Assembly: GCA_918026815.1 (NCBI GenBank)
Contig: CAKJVC010000030.1
Coordinates: 1,178,001-1,242,000, forward strand
Reading direction: 5' to 3'
From: Chalara sp. BL73
Lineage: Eukaryota; Ascomycota; Leotiomycetes; Helotiales
DNA: 64,000 nucleotides
The position numbers were made by a program, and so were the translations under genes. This document shows, piece by piece, positions 24,514 through 35,498 of the stretch (the stretch's first letter is position 1; each line of letters starts with the position of its first letter). Below the pieces are notes generated by a model that saw nothing but the letters and a program-made list of their open reading frames with translations, was not told the origin of the DNA and searched no databases.

Positions 24514-25145
24514 AAATTTGTTAGTTGATAGAGCCTGGTGACAGAAGCACTTGATGTAACTTGATGTTACCTTGAAATTCCTGGCTTGATGGTCACTATG
24601 CCATGCTGGATGCGATTCAAATATGGGCTGAACCAACGGACTGCAATTATTAGAGTAGTACTGATATTTAGTGACACGCTGGGAGCAGAATTCAGAATAC
24701 GGAATGATCACATTTGCTTGAAAAACTAGACATTGCAGGCTAATACTGTATTGGCAAACCTAGACCTCATGATCTCAAGTAGCGGTCTCGATTATCTAAG
24801 CTTTGCTACTCTGTACAGCACTGGCTCAAATTAGTCGGCTCTTTTCTTTGAATAGGCTGTACGCCTTGTACGGCAACATAAGCATTGTTTTGTCGAGAGG
24901 ATCCGTATCGTTCAAGCGGCTCTTGTAAAGGGATAAAGATTTTTCAATCGATCAATATTTCAAAGGTAATCACTTTAGAATGGTTCTTCTCCTTGATAGT
25001 TTCCCAGACTATCACCATGTCAAACTCGAAATAGCGAAGCATTAGGTTGTACGCCACTTTCTCTGCTAGGACTAAGACAGCACAAAGTTTTTGCCCTCGA
25101 GATCTTTATGGCCGACTCTGAAGAGACGTAGATACCTGCAAAATT

Positions 25146-26815
25146 TTAGCCTTCACTATGCCACGCTGAGAGAGGTGTTTCCGTACCGAGTTGCCCCATT
25201 GCTTTCAGTACAGCCTGTACAATACTTCCTTCCGTTGTTTCCAGAAATGTCGATCTCAGCACAGATGCCGCTCCTGCCATTTTGTCCAGTAGGCCAAGGA
25301 CCGCAACATTTACGGCAGATTTTTTCGTGGAGTGTAACATTGTGCGTAGGGGATAGGCCGTCAGTATTTCATATCCTTTCACATCTAAGCTGAGAAATTG
25401 AACAGGGTCGGAATCCGAGAATTCCAATGAGTTGGTGATGTTCCCGGAGGTATGTGCCCGAATTATGTGAGGTTTTGCAGATGTAAGGTCTGGAAAGTCG
25501 TGCAAACTCACGATCTCGGCAACTCGATGTTGATTTATGTTGAAAATACCCAGCATTGCCGTTTGAGTTTCCGTTGTAGAGGTGCTGGTTCTTAATAACC
25601 GAGTTTCTCTGCTATTAGCATAGACATGAGTCGTTTTGGCGACCTTTGGTCTTAAGATGATTGTTTCCTCCATGCTGTGAGCCGTCATCTGCCTGATCAA
25701 TCCCATACCGTGCTCATCAGGTCCGAAATCGTCTATGGACTGCCAGTTGTCATCTATTATTATTGTTGAGAAATAAATACCAGAATTGGACATGCAATCA
25801 AGAGCGTCGGAAATCTTCTTCTCTGTAAGATCTTGGCCAAGGCCATTCCAGGTACAGTACTTGAAGCTATCGTACCACTTATCTAGTGACTCTGAGAAAA
25901 TGCTTTTTGTCATGGATATAATCTCTCTCCTCATTCGTCTAGAGTCCTTTTCCACTACCTGTTTTGCATGGAGCATTACTGCTTTGTTCGCTTCTTCAAA
26001 GGTTCTTCCAACAGCAGCAAGGATGTTTACTGTACCAGCGACGGATCGTTTGTTTCGTGCTACTGCAACCAAGCTCCCCTCTTCGTCAGATTCGAACACA
26101 GCAAGGGCATTGCCGAGGCTAACGGCGAGCAACACAAGGTGTAGGCCATCATCACGGAAAAATAATACCAGAATTGCGTCCTCATCAAGAGACAGTTTGC
26201 GCCTACCTTGCCTCGGACACAACCATTGATGAGATTCTCTAGCCAGGCAGAACCACCTGAGTACGTTCGTTGGTAGACCAAGTTTGATATGTGGGAATGA
26301 TGGCTAGTCTGTAGCTGCTGGGATGGAGCTCGAAAAAGGTCAACCATACGTCTCAGACTGCGAACATCCTATAGGAGAATTCTCAATGCATTTAGCAATA
26401 GACCATCTTGAATCCATGTGTTGAAGGTAGTGATGCATTGAAGCGGGCATTTCTCCCTTTCGTAAAAAGACTATCTCCGCGTCTCCGGCACTTGACTCCT
26501 CGTTGGCCCACTTCCATTATCCGCTAGCGATTCTGTACTTGACTGTGAAGCTGATCACATATTTTCCACTCGAAGGTCGTTTCAAAAGCCCCTCGAAACG
26601 AATTTTGAATTGGCTACTAGGCAAGCTTTGTCCTAGCTGCCCGGTATTAATTCCACAACGTGCAAAGAAGGGCATACACAAACATCTTGCACACCATGTT
26701 GGATAACCCGGAGCTCATGAGCGTCCCACTCTCCGGATTCAGAACTGTTGTGCCAAACCGCGGCCTCCCGTTGGATTCCAGTGAAGTTGGGCAGTAGCAA
26801 AACTGTAATGAGAAC
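25146..26815 (-). pseudogene. Decayed raffinose-synthase-like (GH36/Sip1) gene
   Basis: Read on the minus strand, several frames carry pieces of a fungal raffinose synthase/alkaline alpha-galactosidase-like protein in order. Near 26790: IQREAAVWHNSSESGEWDAHE. Near 26590-26410: WKWANEESSAGDAEIVFLRKGEM preceded by an in-frame TAA, then MHHYLQHMDSRWS. A frameshift near 26220 leads into the long frame (25146-26222) with LVLFFRDDGLHLVLLAVS, FKYCTWNGLGQ and IIIDDNWQSIDDF. That frame then jumps directly to LIRQMTAHSMEETIILRP, so about 230 residues are missing, including both catalytic aspartate motifs. The remaining beta-rich C-terminal part follows, with further C-terminal scraps down to about 24960. 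Stops, a frameshift and loss of the active site make this non-functional. Confidence 0.85.
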
Positions 26816-26847
26816 CTAGAAGGACAATATGAGTTCAGGAGCGTTAG

Positions 26848-26946
26848 AGTGCAGACCCTAGGCTTACTGCTCGCGGCGATTCAGCCGCGCTCGATGTGTT
26901 GTTGCGATACGGAGCTGATCCAAACATTGCCGATCGTATTCGACAG
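26848..26946 (+). pseudogene. Ankyrin-repeat fragment
   Basis: One short frame reads TARGDSAALDVLLRYGADPN then IADR, a textbook ankyrin repeat end (ALxxLLxxGADPNxxD). No second repeat is visible, no start is present, and the frame soon turns into non-repeat sequence. It looks like a relic of an ankyrin gene, adjacent to the 5' end of the GH36 pseudogene but on the other strand. Confidence 0.5.
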
Positions 26947-26950
26947 AGGC

Positions 26951-29072
26951 AGTTACGACAGAGTATGAAAGTGCAAGCGGTTGAGCGAGGCCTTGTTTAT
27001 CTAAGTATTACCTTTTTCAAACGTCGAGATCTATTTCAATGTATAAAGAGAAGTTGCAAAACACGGCAAACTGCGTGCGCCTTCCTCCATTGCTCGCCAC
27101 TGCTACACTTTATTCGCCTCATATCATCCTTGTACTATTGAGTTTCCTTTCATTCACCAAAAATGTGTGACGCGCCAACCGAGATCATTCGTCTTACCGA
27201 GTTTCTTGCCTTACCCTTTCTATATAAAAATATATATAAAACAGCTTTGCTAATGTCTTCCCAAACTAGGTGTTTATCACTGTACTACGGCGATTGGTGA
27301 TATTAGCTTTGGTGGACTTCGTTAGTATTCTTTTGTGTGACGGTTGCAATAAATATACTAATAACTTTAAGGGTTGACTACATTGCATCTTTGAAGATTA
27401 CGTTACTTTTGTTTGTTCTAGTAGCATACTTTGCGATATTTATTGTATATTTTGTTAAGCATCTGCAAGGGAAAGCTAAAGAGATTATTTGCACTTTTAT
27501 TTTGTAGAATATAAGACTTTTATGAACGACTCAAATTAAATGGACGCCAACTAACTACTTTGTTACTATTTACATCAAAGCTAGAAAGGAAAGGAAAGTC
27601 CGTATTTGAGCAAGATGTCACAAATCCAATTCCTTGGCATTGTAGGGCGGCTGATAGGGAGGTTCTATTACAAAAATACTAAACTAAGGAGAAAATGTTG
27701 AGGATCGAGAGAACCCAAGTAAGTAGATCTCGTATGCATCACGAGCCTGGACAAACGAGAGCTTATTCAACAAGAGATTATGTCCTGGGTATGAGCGAAT
27801 GGTTATTAAATTCTTCTTTGGAGCCTCAGCATCAAAACCTGAAAGTATTAATAGTATTGTACCTAGGGGAAATCAAGACACTTCAGCTTGTTACAACCCT
27901 TAATTGTGGCTTTACAGCTTGAAGGTGGTAGATACTACTGAATAAGTAGTGGAAAGGGAGAGGCATAGGAGTTACGGGCTAATATTTTTGAGAAGTACAT
28001 CCATTGTTTCCGAGTGCTCCTTGTACTGATATTCTAAATACGATCCTATAAGAACACTCTTTTCATTCAATAATCTTCGTACTGTAACTTAATAAGCACT
28101 TGGGTATTCAATACAAACCTCTCGCACTTTTGGCCAAAACCAACAACCAGCTACCCACAAATATTGTGCATACAGCCACTCGGAGCAGGGCTGGGACTTG
28201 AATAGGATTTAGCTGGAGAATAAGATTTATGACAAGAAATATGTATAAGCGAAGCTTGTCCGCAGAAACAAAAAGGAGATCACATCGCTCAACATCAACG
28301 AGCATTGTACTCTGGCAATCATGCTTTTGGCATCGAGCAAGGACACAAATTGCAATCTTAACAAGAATCCGTTAGCTACTGTGTTACACGACTTCCAAGT
28401 AATTTAAAGGCCACCATTTGTTTAATAGTAACACCGTTGATATTATTAAATTTGGACATGGAGCCTAATATCGATCCTGGCAAACTTATACACCCATACC
28501 ACCTTTGTATTTACGCCTTATGGCTGTTTCGACCCCTCATTTCGGATGAAAATTCGCAATTGCATAGAATAGGCCGTAGAGCTGACTGGATAAACTACTT
28601 TAAAGGTTTCAATCATGACTGCCTATGATGTCGCTAACAGTATCGAGACGACTGAATACTGAGTAAGGTTCCTTTTTAATAAAAAAAAAGTTGTTATGCA
28701 ATTGGAGGCACTACATACCGAGTAATATGCTAGACAGAAAATGGCAAATTACCACAGAATAAGATTTGAAGATTAGAGCAAGTTTTGAATTGAGCTCAGC
28801 ATACACTTGTAGCGAGTATGAGTAGACTTTCGCTTCTGAATACTCTCAAAGGTTGCTCACAGAAGCGATTGGCTTCCTGTTCAAGGTCAAAGGTGCTGTA
28901 CTATGGACAGTTTTAGAGAGGGACAATAAGTTGTATAGCGCTATTTATCAACAAAGCGTCTTGGGGCTCGAAAAAGACAAATTAAGGCGCCTGATAATTC
29001 AGAAGGCAAAGGCAAAGACTGTTACGTTAACAAACACTTCCTTACCCTCCTTTTGGAAACCGGATTCTTTGT
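26951..29072. other. AT-rich region without a supportable gene
   Basis: Two kilobases of AT-rich DNA with scattered short frames and no motif I recognise, placed between relics of broken genes. It may be degraded repeat or pseudogene sequence. Confidence 0.45.
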
Positions 29073-29951
29073 TCAGACGCCCTCGCTCAATTTTAAGTGC
29101 ACTTTTGGCACCGGCTCTACTTCTTGTGCCTGCTTGCGAATTCCATGATAGACCTCGATGGCAGCTTGGATCACTTTGTCGACGGTCTGAATCGAGATAT
29201 CATCAGGCTCACATTCGCCAGCAAACGTGCATTCTGGATGGTCACCCATGAACTTTTCAATATCCTCTTTCTCAACCTCTCTTACGCCATCCGCGGGGTG
29301 TCGGCATCCGATGAGAATCTTGGGATAGTAGTCCATGGGGGTGAACATTTCCGGTTTCGCCTCGCGAAAGTGGATTCTCCTATCTGGTGGTGATGGAATC
29401 TGGGAATACAGCCTTTCAAGCTTCTGAATAGCGTCTTTCGAAGCAATGTCATAGGTAATAACGACCACCTGAGCCAGCAGGTGAAACATTGCGGGATAGT
29501 CTACTGCTTTCTCGTAGTCCCCCCCATGCATCAGGCCGACACGATAGCATGAGTCCTCTACATCAACGCGCTTTGGCTTATCTGTGTCGCCTAGTGTAGG
29601 GTCGTAGCTTTGGTGGATAAAACCAAATTCGTACTGCGATGAACATTGTTGGCTCTGGAGCTCAAAGTTGCACACTCAACGAGGTGGGGGCAATGTACCC
29701 ATGCTTACCAAATCTTTCAACCTGGAATTCATCGGTACATCTCCCACCATAAGTAGCCAAAGACTTTCCACATAACGAGAATCAGCCGCCAAGGGCATCT
29801 TGTGCAGACTCTTGATTGAGTACAGTTGGGCAGTTGTGAAGGACTTGGGCGAGATGTTGAAGTCGAGAGGGACGCGGCTTACACTGCTTATTCTTCCGGC
29901 CAATCGAGCCCCTAGATTTAACGTGTGTAACCGATAGCTAGGTGCCAACAT
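29073..29951 (-). CDS. Divergent Ras-like protein lacking the P-loop lysine
   Basis: Two exons, 29709-29951 and 29073-29654, with a 54 bp phase-0 intron; 274 aa (a shorter form could start at the Met before PLAADSRY). The order is Ras-like: a beta1 strand LWLLMVGDVP, a switch-I-like SYDPTLGD (compare YDPTIED in Ras), a strand RVGLMHGGDYEKAVDYPAM where DTAGQEEYSAM would be, then VVVITYDIASKDAIQKLERLYSQI matching the beta4/alpha3 region. The phosphate-binding GxxxxGK[ST] is replaced by GDVPMNSR, and DTAGQ and NKxD are absent. It therefore probably cannot bind or hydrolyse GTP normally. It lies between two degraded carbohydrate-enzyme genes, so it could be a young pseudogene, yet both exons remain fully open. 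Confidence 0.6.
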
Positions 29952-29994
29952 TGGCTACCTCAACTCAAGAATTTCACCGGGTTTTCTTACTCTA

Positions 29995-31010
29995 TTGACA
30001 TCACCTTGTTTTGCTGCAATAGAATGGCGCAGAAGTCGAGAGATGTATTTGATGGTTGACGTTATAGGAAACCATATGGCGTCACATGATCCAGTCAGGT
30101 CGATTAACTCTGCTATTTTGAATCCCTTCAATAACAAGCAGTCCTTCCATGATGTGCGCTGGATCAAAAATTACAACAACCAGACAGAAGCCGACAGCGC
30201 TGGCTGGGAAACAATGACTACCCACTTCCGGATCTGGATACATCAAGGACAGATGTATGAAATATGTATGGCTCATGGATCAGGCACCTGGTGTAGGAAT
30301 ATTCTATTGATGGTTTGAGGCTAAATACCGTCAAGGATGTCGAAGGCGGTTTCTAGAGGGTCTTGAATTCCGCCTTGGGGGTTTTCAATATGGGAGAGGT
30401 AGTAGTACGGAAGGGTGAATTATGTTTATCCGTACCAGAACTATGTGGATGGAGTGCTCGATTATCCAACATCCTATATCGCAACGAAATTCTTCTCCAA
30501 CCCCGCCGCAACCTCGCTGGACTTCGTACACGAGTTTCGCGCAATGAATGACCAGTGCGAAGATAGAACGTTGCTTGGCTCATTTTCTGAGAATCGTGAT
30601 CAGGCACGTTTTGCTCATGAGACCAACGATTTGACACTTATCAAGGCCGTTGTAGTTCTAACCACGTTACAGGATGGGACAACTATCGTTTATCAAGGGC
30701 AAGAACAACACTCTTCGGGCGCAGCGGACCCCTATGATCGAGAGGCACTATGGCCTTGAACATCCTGAGCGAGAAAGCTGAGCCATATAGCGTTACTATG
30801 CCTAATGTTGGGTTTCCGGCTGGACTGATAGTGGTTGATCTGTTTACTTGTAAGTCGGTGGTTGTTGATGCGAGTAGAGCTTTGAGAGCAGACTTTATGT
30901 CGGATTACCTACGATGTTCTTTTGAAAAGAGCAAGGAGTTGTCAGCTAATTGTTTTCAGGTCTACTATCCCTTCTTCCTTCTGGCTGGCACTGGCTGGTG
31001 TGAGAATTGA
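29995..31010 (+). pseudogene. Broken alpha-amylase (GH13) gene
   Basis: Pieces of a fungal secreted alpha-amylase occur in order in shifting frames. REMYLMVDVIGNHM (conserved region I) at about 30035 is followed by NYNNQTEADSAGW. A frame change gives NNDYPLPDLDTSRTDV with a stop right after, a second stop, then EYSIDGLRLNTVKDVEGGF, where region II normally reads GLRxD. Next come FNMGEV (region III) and, in another frame, the exon-like 30415-30759 with DGVLDYPTSYIATKFF, GSFSENRDQARF (region IV, HD changed to RD) and GQEQHSSG. A gap of about 90 residues precedes the C-terminal domain (VTMPNVGFPAGL, VYYPFFLLAGTGWC). The first about 80-100 residues, including any signal peptide, are missing. Confidence 0.85.
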
Positions 31011-31506
31011 TAGTTGTGTCTCTCACCCAGGCTCTTCCACAGGCGGTCCTCGCACCACACATGGAGGCTACTCCAGAAAAGTACATTGATTACGACACAT
31101 AGTTATTTGATGCAAAGCAATAAAGAATATTGTATGAGGTACTACATTTTTGGAAGCATCACGGGGCATATCACATGTTTTGATGCTCAAACTATTAGAC
31201 ACGCTAGTTCGGAAGTGGAGCGCTTCGTATATCCTCAATTCAATGTATCGCCTTTCAACTGATGGGAAACTATGGAGATAAAGGCGCAAGGGGAGATGAT
31301 CTTGCATTTGTTTCTCCTGTAATTGCAGAAAGCAAAGAGGAGAGGGAGCAAACAGCAGATTTCCCAAAGTATGCAAGACCCCGCATGCCTTACGTCATTG
31401 AGAACCCTTAAGAATGGAGAGCTGCCCCTCAACATCTCCCTCCTTAATCAACAACACCACGAAACGGAAAGCCGAAAACTCCAGAGTAAAATACCATACT
31501 AACATC

Positions 31507-32114
31507 ATGACATCAAGAATCCCAACCGCATCTTCTGTCACCGAATCAGCCGTTATTGAGGCCAAATTTGGCGATGTCTGGCACCAGATCAAGCTTGAAA
31601 ACTTCAGTAAGTGCAAACCGACAATTTCTGATTGGAGTCATATGCCCTCTCCAAAGATCATGGAGCCTAATGGATACTAAATTTTGAAGGCAACTTCTGG
31701 TCTAAACTCAAGTCTAGCGAGTTTGTTAAGGGCGTCAGTGCTGATACCGACGTCGTGAAGTGGACTTTTAAGGACGGTACCGTGTTGGAGGTTAAGCAGG
31801 AAGAGCATTCCGTGAGGACCCCCAAACCTTTATTTTCTTCTAATTTTCTGCTATGCATGTAACTGACTGGTAGGCAGTCAATTGACCACTTCATCACCTA
31901 CTCAGTTATCACGGCCCAGCCCCAACTCACCTATTCCTCCGTCGTGAGCACCATCCGCCTCTTCCCCATCACCTCCGGATCACAAGAGGGCCACACCTTT
32001 ATCCAATGGTCGGGCAACTTCTCGAGCGATGCGGATGCGGGCGTCATTGAGGATGCGAAGTTCAAGCGTAGAGAGGCATTGGCTGATCTTGCTAATGCCG
32101 TTGCGAAGAAGTGA
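31507..32114 (+). CDS. SRPBCC/Bet v1-like (polyketide cyclase-type) small protein
   Basis: Three exons, 31507-31606, 31690-31811 and 31878-32114 (introns 83 and 66 bp), 152 aa. The sequence follows the START/SRPBCC plan: SVTESAVIEAKFGDVWHQIKL (beta1 and alpha1), WSKLKSSEF, alternating strands TDVVKWTFKDGTVLEVKQEE, ITYSVITAQPQLTYSSVVSTIRLFPIT, then HTFIQWSGNFSSDADAGVIED and a long C-terminal helix with RREALADLANAVAK. Such proteins enclose a hydrophobic ligand cavity; some act in polyketide or lipid chemistry, but the ligand here is unknown. Intron 2 ends at GCAG, after a TAG that would break frame. No signal peptide. Confidence 0.75.
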
Positions 32115-32320
32115 GCTGCTACTTATATTCATTTAAAGACTTGTCCGCATTGTCTATGTTTTAAAAAAAAGGGTTGGGGAGTAGCATGGCGTTACGCAAT
32201 TGTAATGCATTATGAAAACCGAAATTGAAGGAGGATTATTGGAATGACGACAATATATGATACATTCCTTATTTCATGTTCTGTCTAGTGCTTCTACCCG
32301 GTAATTATACTAGGCTCCTA

Positions 32321-32551
32321 TCACCAATTCTTGCTATATATGCGCCCGACCTCTCCCAATCCTTGAGTTATATTATCTTCATAACAACCTTTATGCAGTT
32401 GTAAGGGACACTTGACAGAACATGTGCCAGTGCGCTCCATGTTCCGGCATTCTGTAATATAGCTGAAACCGTGTGGGCATCTTACTACCTTCTCAAGGCG
32501 GTTGGCATAGGAAGTATGGAATTTCTTTCCGAGGAAATTGTATCTGCACAT
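32321..32551 (-). CDS. Possible small cysteine-rich protein
   Basis: 76 aa from the ATG at 32551, beginning MCRYNF, then KVVRCPHGFSY, a second Cys near ITEC and a GTCSVKC pair, and KGCYEDN. Small fungal proteins that start MC and carry spaced CGH/C/C pairs are frequent and unstudied, so this resembles that type. There is no signal peptide and no coding support beyond the pattern. Confidence 0.35.
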   Translation of the reverse strand: MCRYNFLGKKFHTSYANRLEKVVRCPHGFSYITECRNMERTGTCSVKCPLQLHKGCYEDNITQGLGEVGRIYSKNW

Positions 32552-34111
32552 GTTCTGTTCGTTGGTTGTTCGGCGCTTGTTGCAAATATTCTGATCGAAT
32601 TTACTCGTGGTAAGGAGTTGAGAAGAGGCTATATACGATACGGAGCTGATCTGACCACTAATGAGCGAAGACATTCTGTTGGTTCGAGAAATTTGAACAA
32701 TGGTTATGGAATGAGACACCAAACGAGACTGTAATGCAGTCTCATGAGCCTCACTGAAAGAAGGACACCTGAAGAGAGTCGACGAAGGTGAGCTCTTCGA
32801 TCATTGACCCGTTTGTGGTCCGTGATTTGTTTCTAAAGATAACTCAAAATCAACACTTGCGGTCATGGCCTTTAGTATGCAAGTTACAAGGAGGGTAACA
32901 GTCTTCAAACCCATAATTATCAATCTTCCATTTCGGTTGTGCTTCAAAGGCCAATTTTGACTATAGTTTCTCCACTACTTGATGTTTTAGATCCTTGTCC
33001 TGTCATGATCCCCTCTTAGTTTCGATGGGCTTTCAACCAGATCAGTCGGAAGGATCGCAGGTTCCCGAAGAAGCAATCTTTGCGTCCCCCCTCCTCCCCC
33101 CCCTGAACACGCGAGCTAATTCGCTACCCCCCCGTCTTGAGCGTGGCTATGCAAACATTTGATATTGCCGGCAACCGGAACGAGAGGACCGGGCTAATAG
33201 ATTGCCTATTGAATCCGATAGAGGCCCTAGCGGTTGAAAGGAGTTCTTGTCATTCTACTTTTGCTTTGTTTTTGGCCAATGCTGTGTTTCTGCTTAGAAT
33301 CGCAGGAAGTAAGGAGCGAAGAACTCTTTTCTCAATATACAAAATACAGCTTAGGGGTCTCGAATACGCTAGCATAGTACTAACTAGCGGATGAAAAATC
33401 GGGAGAGCTCGGGAGTGTGATAGTTTCTACTGTCAAATGGGAGAGGGAGAGAGAAAGAGAGAGCGACTTTTGTTTAACAAGAATTGGACTTTCTAATTTC
33501 TATTGTCCTATCGAATGCTAATGCTAGCTTGAAATAAGAGTCATGATACATGTGTGAGATAATCTAGCATTGTATATCTGTATTTATTGTTCGTACAAAA
33601 CTAAAACGTGCATAGCCCTTTACATGTGTCAGCTCCAACCATAAAGAAACGACAATAGGTCCATTCGAGAACTCCATGATTATGTCCACAAAGCCGCCCC
33701 AACTATTGCCTCGAAAGAGAGCCGTTCATGTAGACTTAGCCAGTGCTGATAGAGTTGTGCTATAGCTGATGTAGAGCTACGTTGGAAAGACATTATATAC
33801 ATGAGGTTTCTTAAGTCGACTTAGAGGACTGTAGGCGCAAGATGAATGTTGATGCTTAGTCGAGACTTGAAGCTGAAGAAGAGTAAGGCAGCCTGATTAC
33901 GAAAGCTGGACCGCCAAACAACGGTGTAGAAGTCTCCTCCTCCTTGCAAGTATTCTATCCAACGATGGCCCGAGTTCTCTCCTAGCTTGGTTCTTTTGTT
34001 GGCCCTGAACGCAATACAAACGGCTATTCACTGTTAGCTGCTACAACGATGAACTGGACGCTCAACTTCAAGACTCGCTCACCTCTTTACCCATCTCCAG
34101 AATACCTCACC
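32552..34111. other. Non-coding stretch with simple repeats
   Basis: About 1.5 kb with no supportable gene. A GA-rich microsatellite occupies 33439-33464 and a C-run lies near 33095-33110. Confidence 0.5.
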
Positions 34112-34264
34112 CTAGCCAGCCATCGTCCTACCATTTTTGCCTCTCGAAATGTTTATCATGGCCGCAACGCCGACAGCAACCAAGGCAATCACGACGACTC
34201 CAAGAATCACAGGTAGCGTAAAGGCATCCGAGAAAGCGCCTCGCTTTGCTAGGCCGGAAGGCAT
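34112..34264 (-). CDS. Possible 50-aa single-span membrane protein
   Basis: From the ATG at 34264 the frame reads MPSGLAKRG, then a hydrophobic segment TLPVILGVVVIALVAVGVAA of transmembrane length, then a short basic tail (NISRGKNGR). An in-frame upstream ATG at 34360 would add 32 residues. The helix and positive-inside tail make it more plausible than a random frame, but I know no homologue. Confidence 0.35.
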   Translation of the reverse strand: MPSGLAKRGAFSDAFTLPVILGVVVIALVAVGVAAMINISRGKNGRTMAG

Positions 34265-34534
34265 TATGATCGAAAGAGCGTATCTCGAAAGGGCTATAGT
34301 ATAATCAGGTAGAGCGAATGCACAAGGAGGGAAAAAGCAGATATCTCCAAAACTGTACATGCTGGGTAAGGCTCTTTATATCCCTCCCATCGCCCATCAT
34401 AGCCCCCCTCGACCAACGTTCCCCGACCATCCTAACGAAACATAAGGGCCTCCCACCCATCGCAACCCGCAATGCTCCCCGCCCAAAAATAGCACCAAAA
34501 AACCCACGTACATGTCCCTTGCCCCCCAATCCCA

Positions 34535-34551
34535 CTCTCTCTCTCTCTCTC
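34535..34551. repeat. CT microsatellite
   Basis: Uninterrupted CT dinucleotides, about eight units, in a non-coding, C-rich region. Confidence 0.85.
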
Positions 34552-34668
34552 CAACAACAAATAGCCACCCTATCCCTCGAAACCACGCCCAGAACCAGGG
34601 CTCATGGGCGGTTACAGCACCCGGAAATAACACCCCATCAATTTCCTCGTACGAGACAAGGCCTCCGC

Positions 34669-34704
34669 ACAAGGCAGCGCACAAGGCAGCGCATAAGGCA
34701 GCGC
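34669..34704. repeat. Three tandem 12-bp units
   Basis: The unit ACAAGGCAGCGC occurs at 34669-34680 and 34681-34692, and again with one change (ATAAGGCAGCGC) at 34693-34704. A partial related unit precedes them at 34656. The 12-bp period keeps frames open by chance on both strands, which produces long but spurious ORFs here. Confidence 0.85.
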
Positions 34705-35498
34705 GCATCAGCCCCCCCCCCCTTTTTCCTTCTCGCCTAATACGGCACGGCGCACAAGCTCGGATCTTCGGTTTGACGGGTTGGCCAATGGGAAGGCTGG
34801 GGATAGAGAGGGATCCTATTGGTTGGCAGGTGGGAACGCGATGTCGGTACGAGGACTTTACGATTGCGATGGGTCGTGCTCGGATATGTTTGGAAAGTGC
34901 CTCGTGCTGTAGTTGATTTGGGGAGATGGGCTGAGAGGGCTGGTGGTGTAGATCATGGGTTTGTATGGGTCTATGGTTATGCCTCCGGGTTTTAATGCGA
35001 AGGAGGTGGGATATGCTTTGAGGGTTGTGTGATGAGCGATTGGGCTGTTCGTTTGGGAATGGGGATAAACGATAGTGATGTTTTTGAGATGCGGAAGTTG
35101 TAATGGCCGTCATCATGTAGCTCATCTTAGGGGGGCTGAGCGAGGATAATCGTTCCTTATGGCACGCTGCTTGCGACGAAGTCTCAACAGCAATGAAAGT
35201 GTGGAATATATGATTCAGCTGCAGACTTTCACCGAAATGGAGCACACTTGTGCCGAAGTTCAGTTGTTTTGAGAACATGATTAAACCTGAAATGGTCACA
35301 TATCTGATTTCATCTCACTATATACTGTGTCATGACTTTCATCCTGGTATTATCCATCCCTATGCCAATAAGTGTCTAATCCAACGGAGGCCACATGCAA
35401 AACGCCGTATCTGTGCAGTCTGCCCTAATATAAACGCCTCGGTGCTTATGTATAATTACAATGATTTAGCCTACAAAAGAGAATGATAAAAGAATGCC
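34705..35498. other. Non-coding 3' flank of the lipase gene
   Basis: Nothing identifiable beyond repeat-opened frames. It lies downstream of the patatin-type lipase on the minus strand. Confidence 0.5.

Noticed and set aside
34318..35299. Long open frames on both strands, 140 to 300 codons
   Set aside because: Low-complexity and kept open by the 12-bp repeat and CT runs; the Ala-Leu-Cys repeat protein comes directly from the 12-bp units, and there is no domain.
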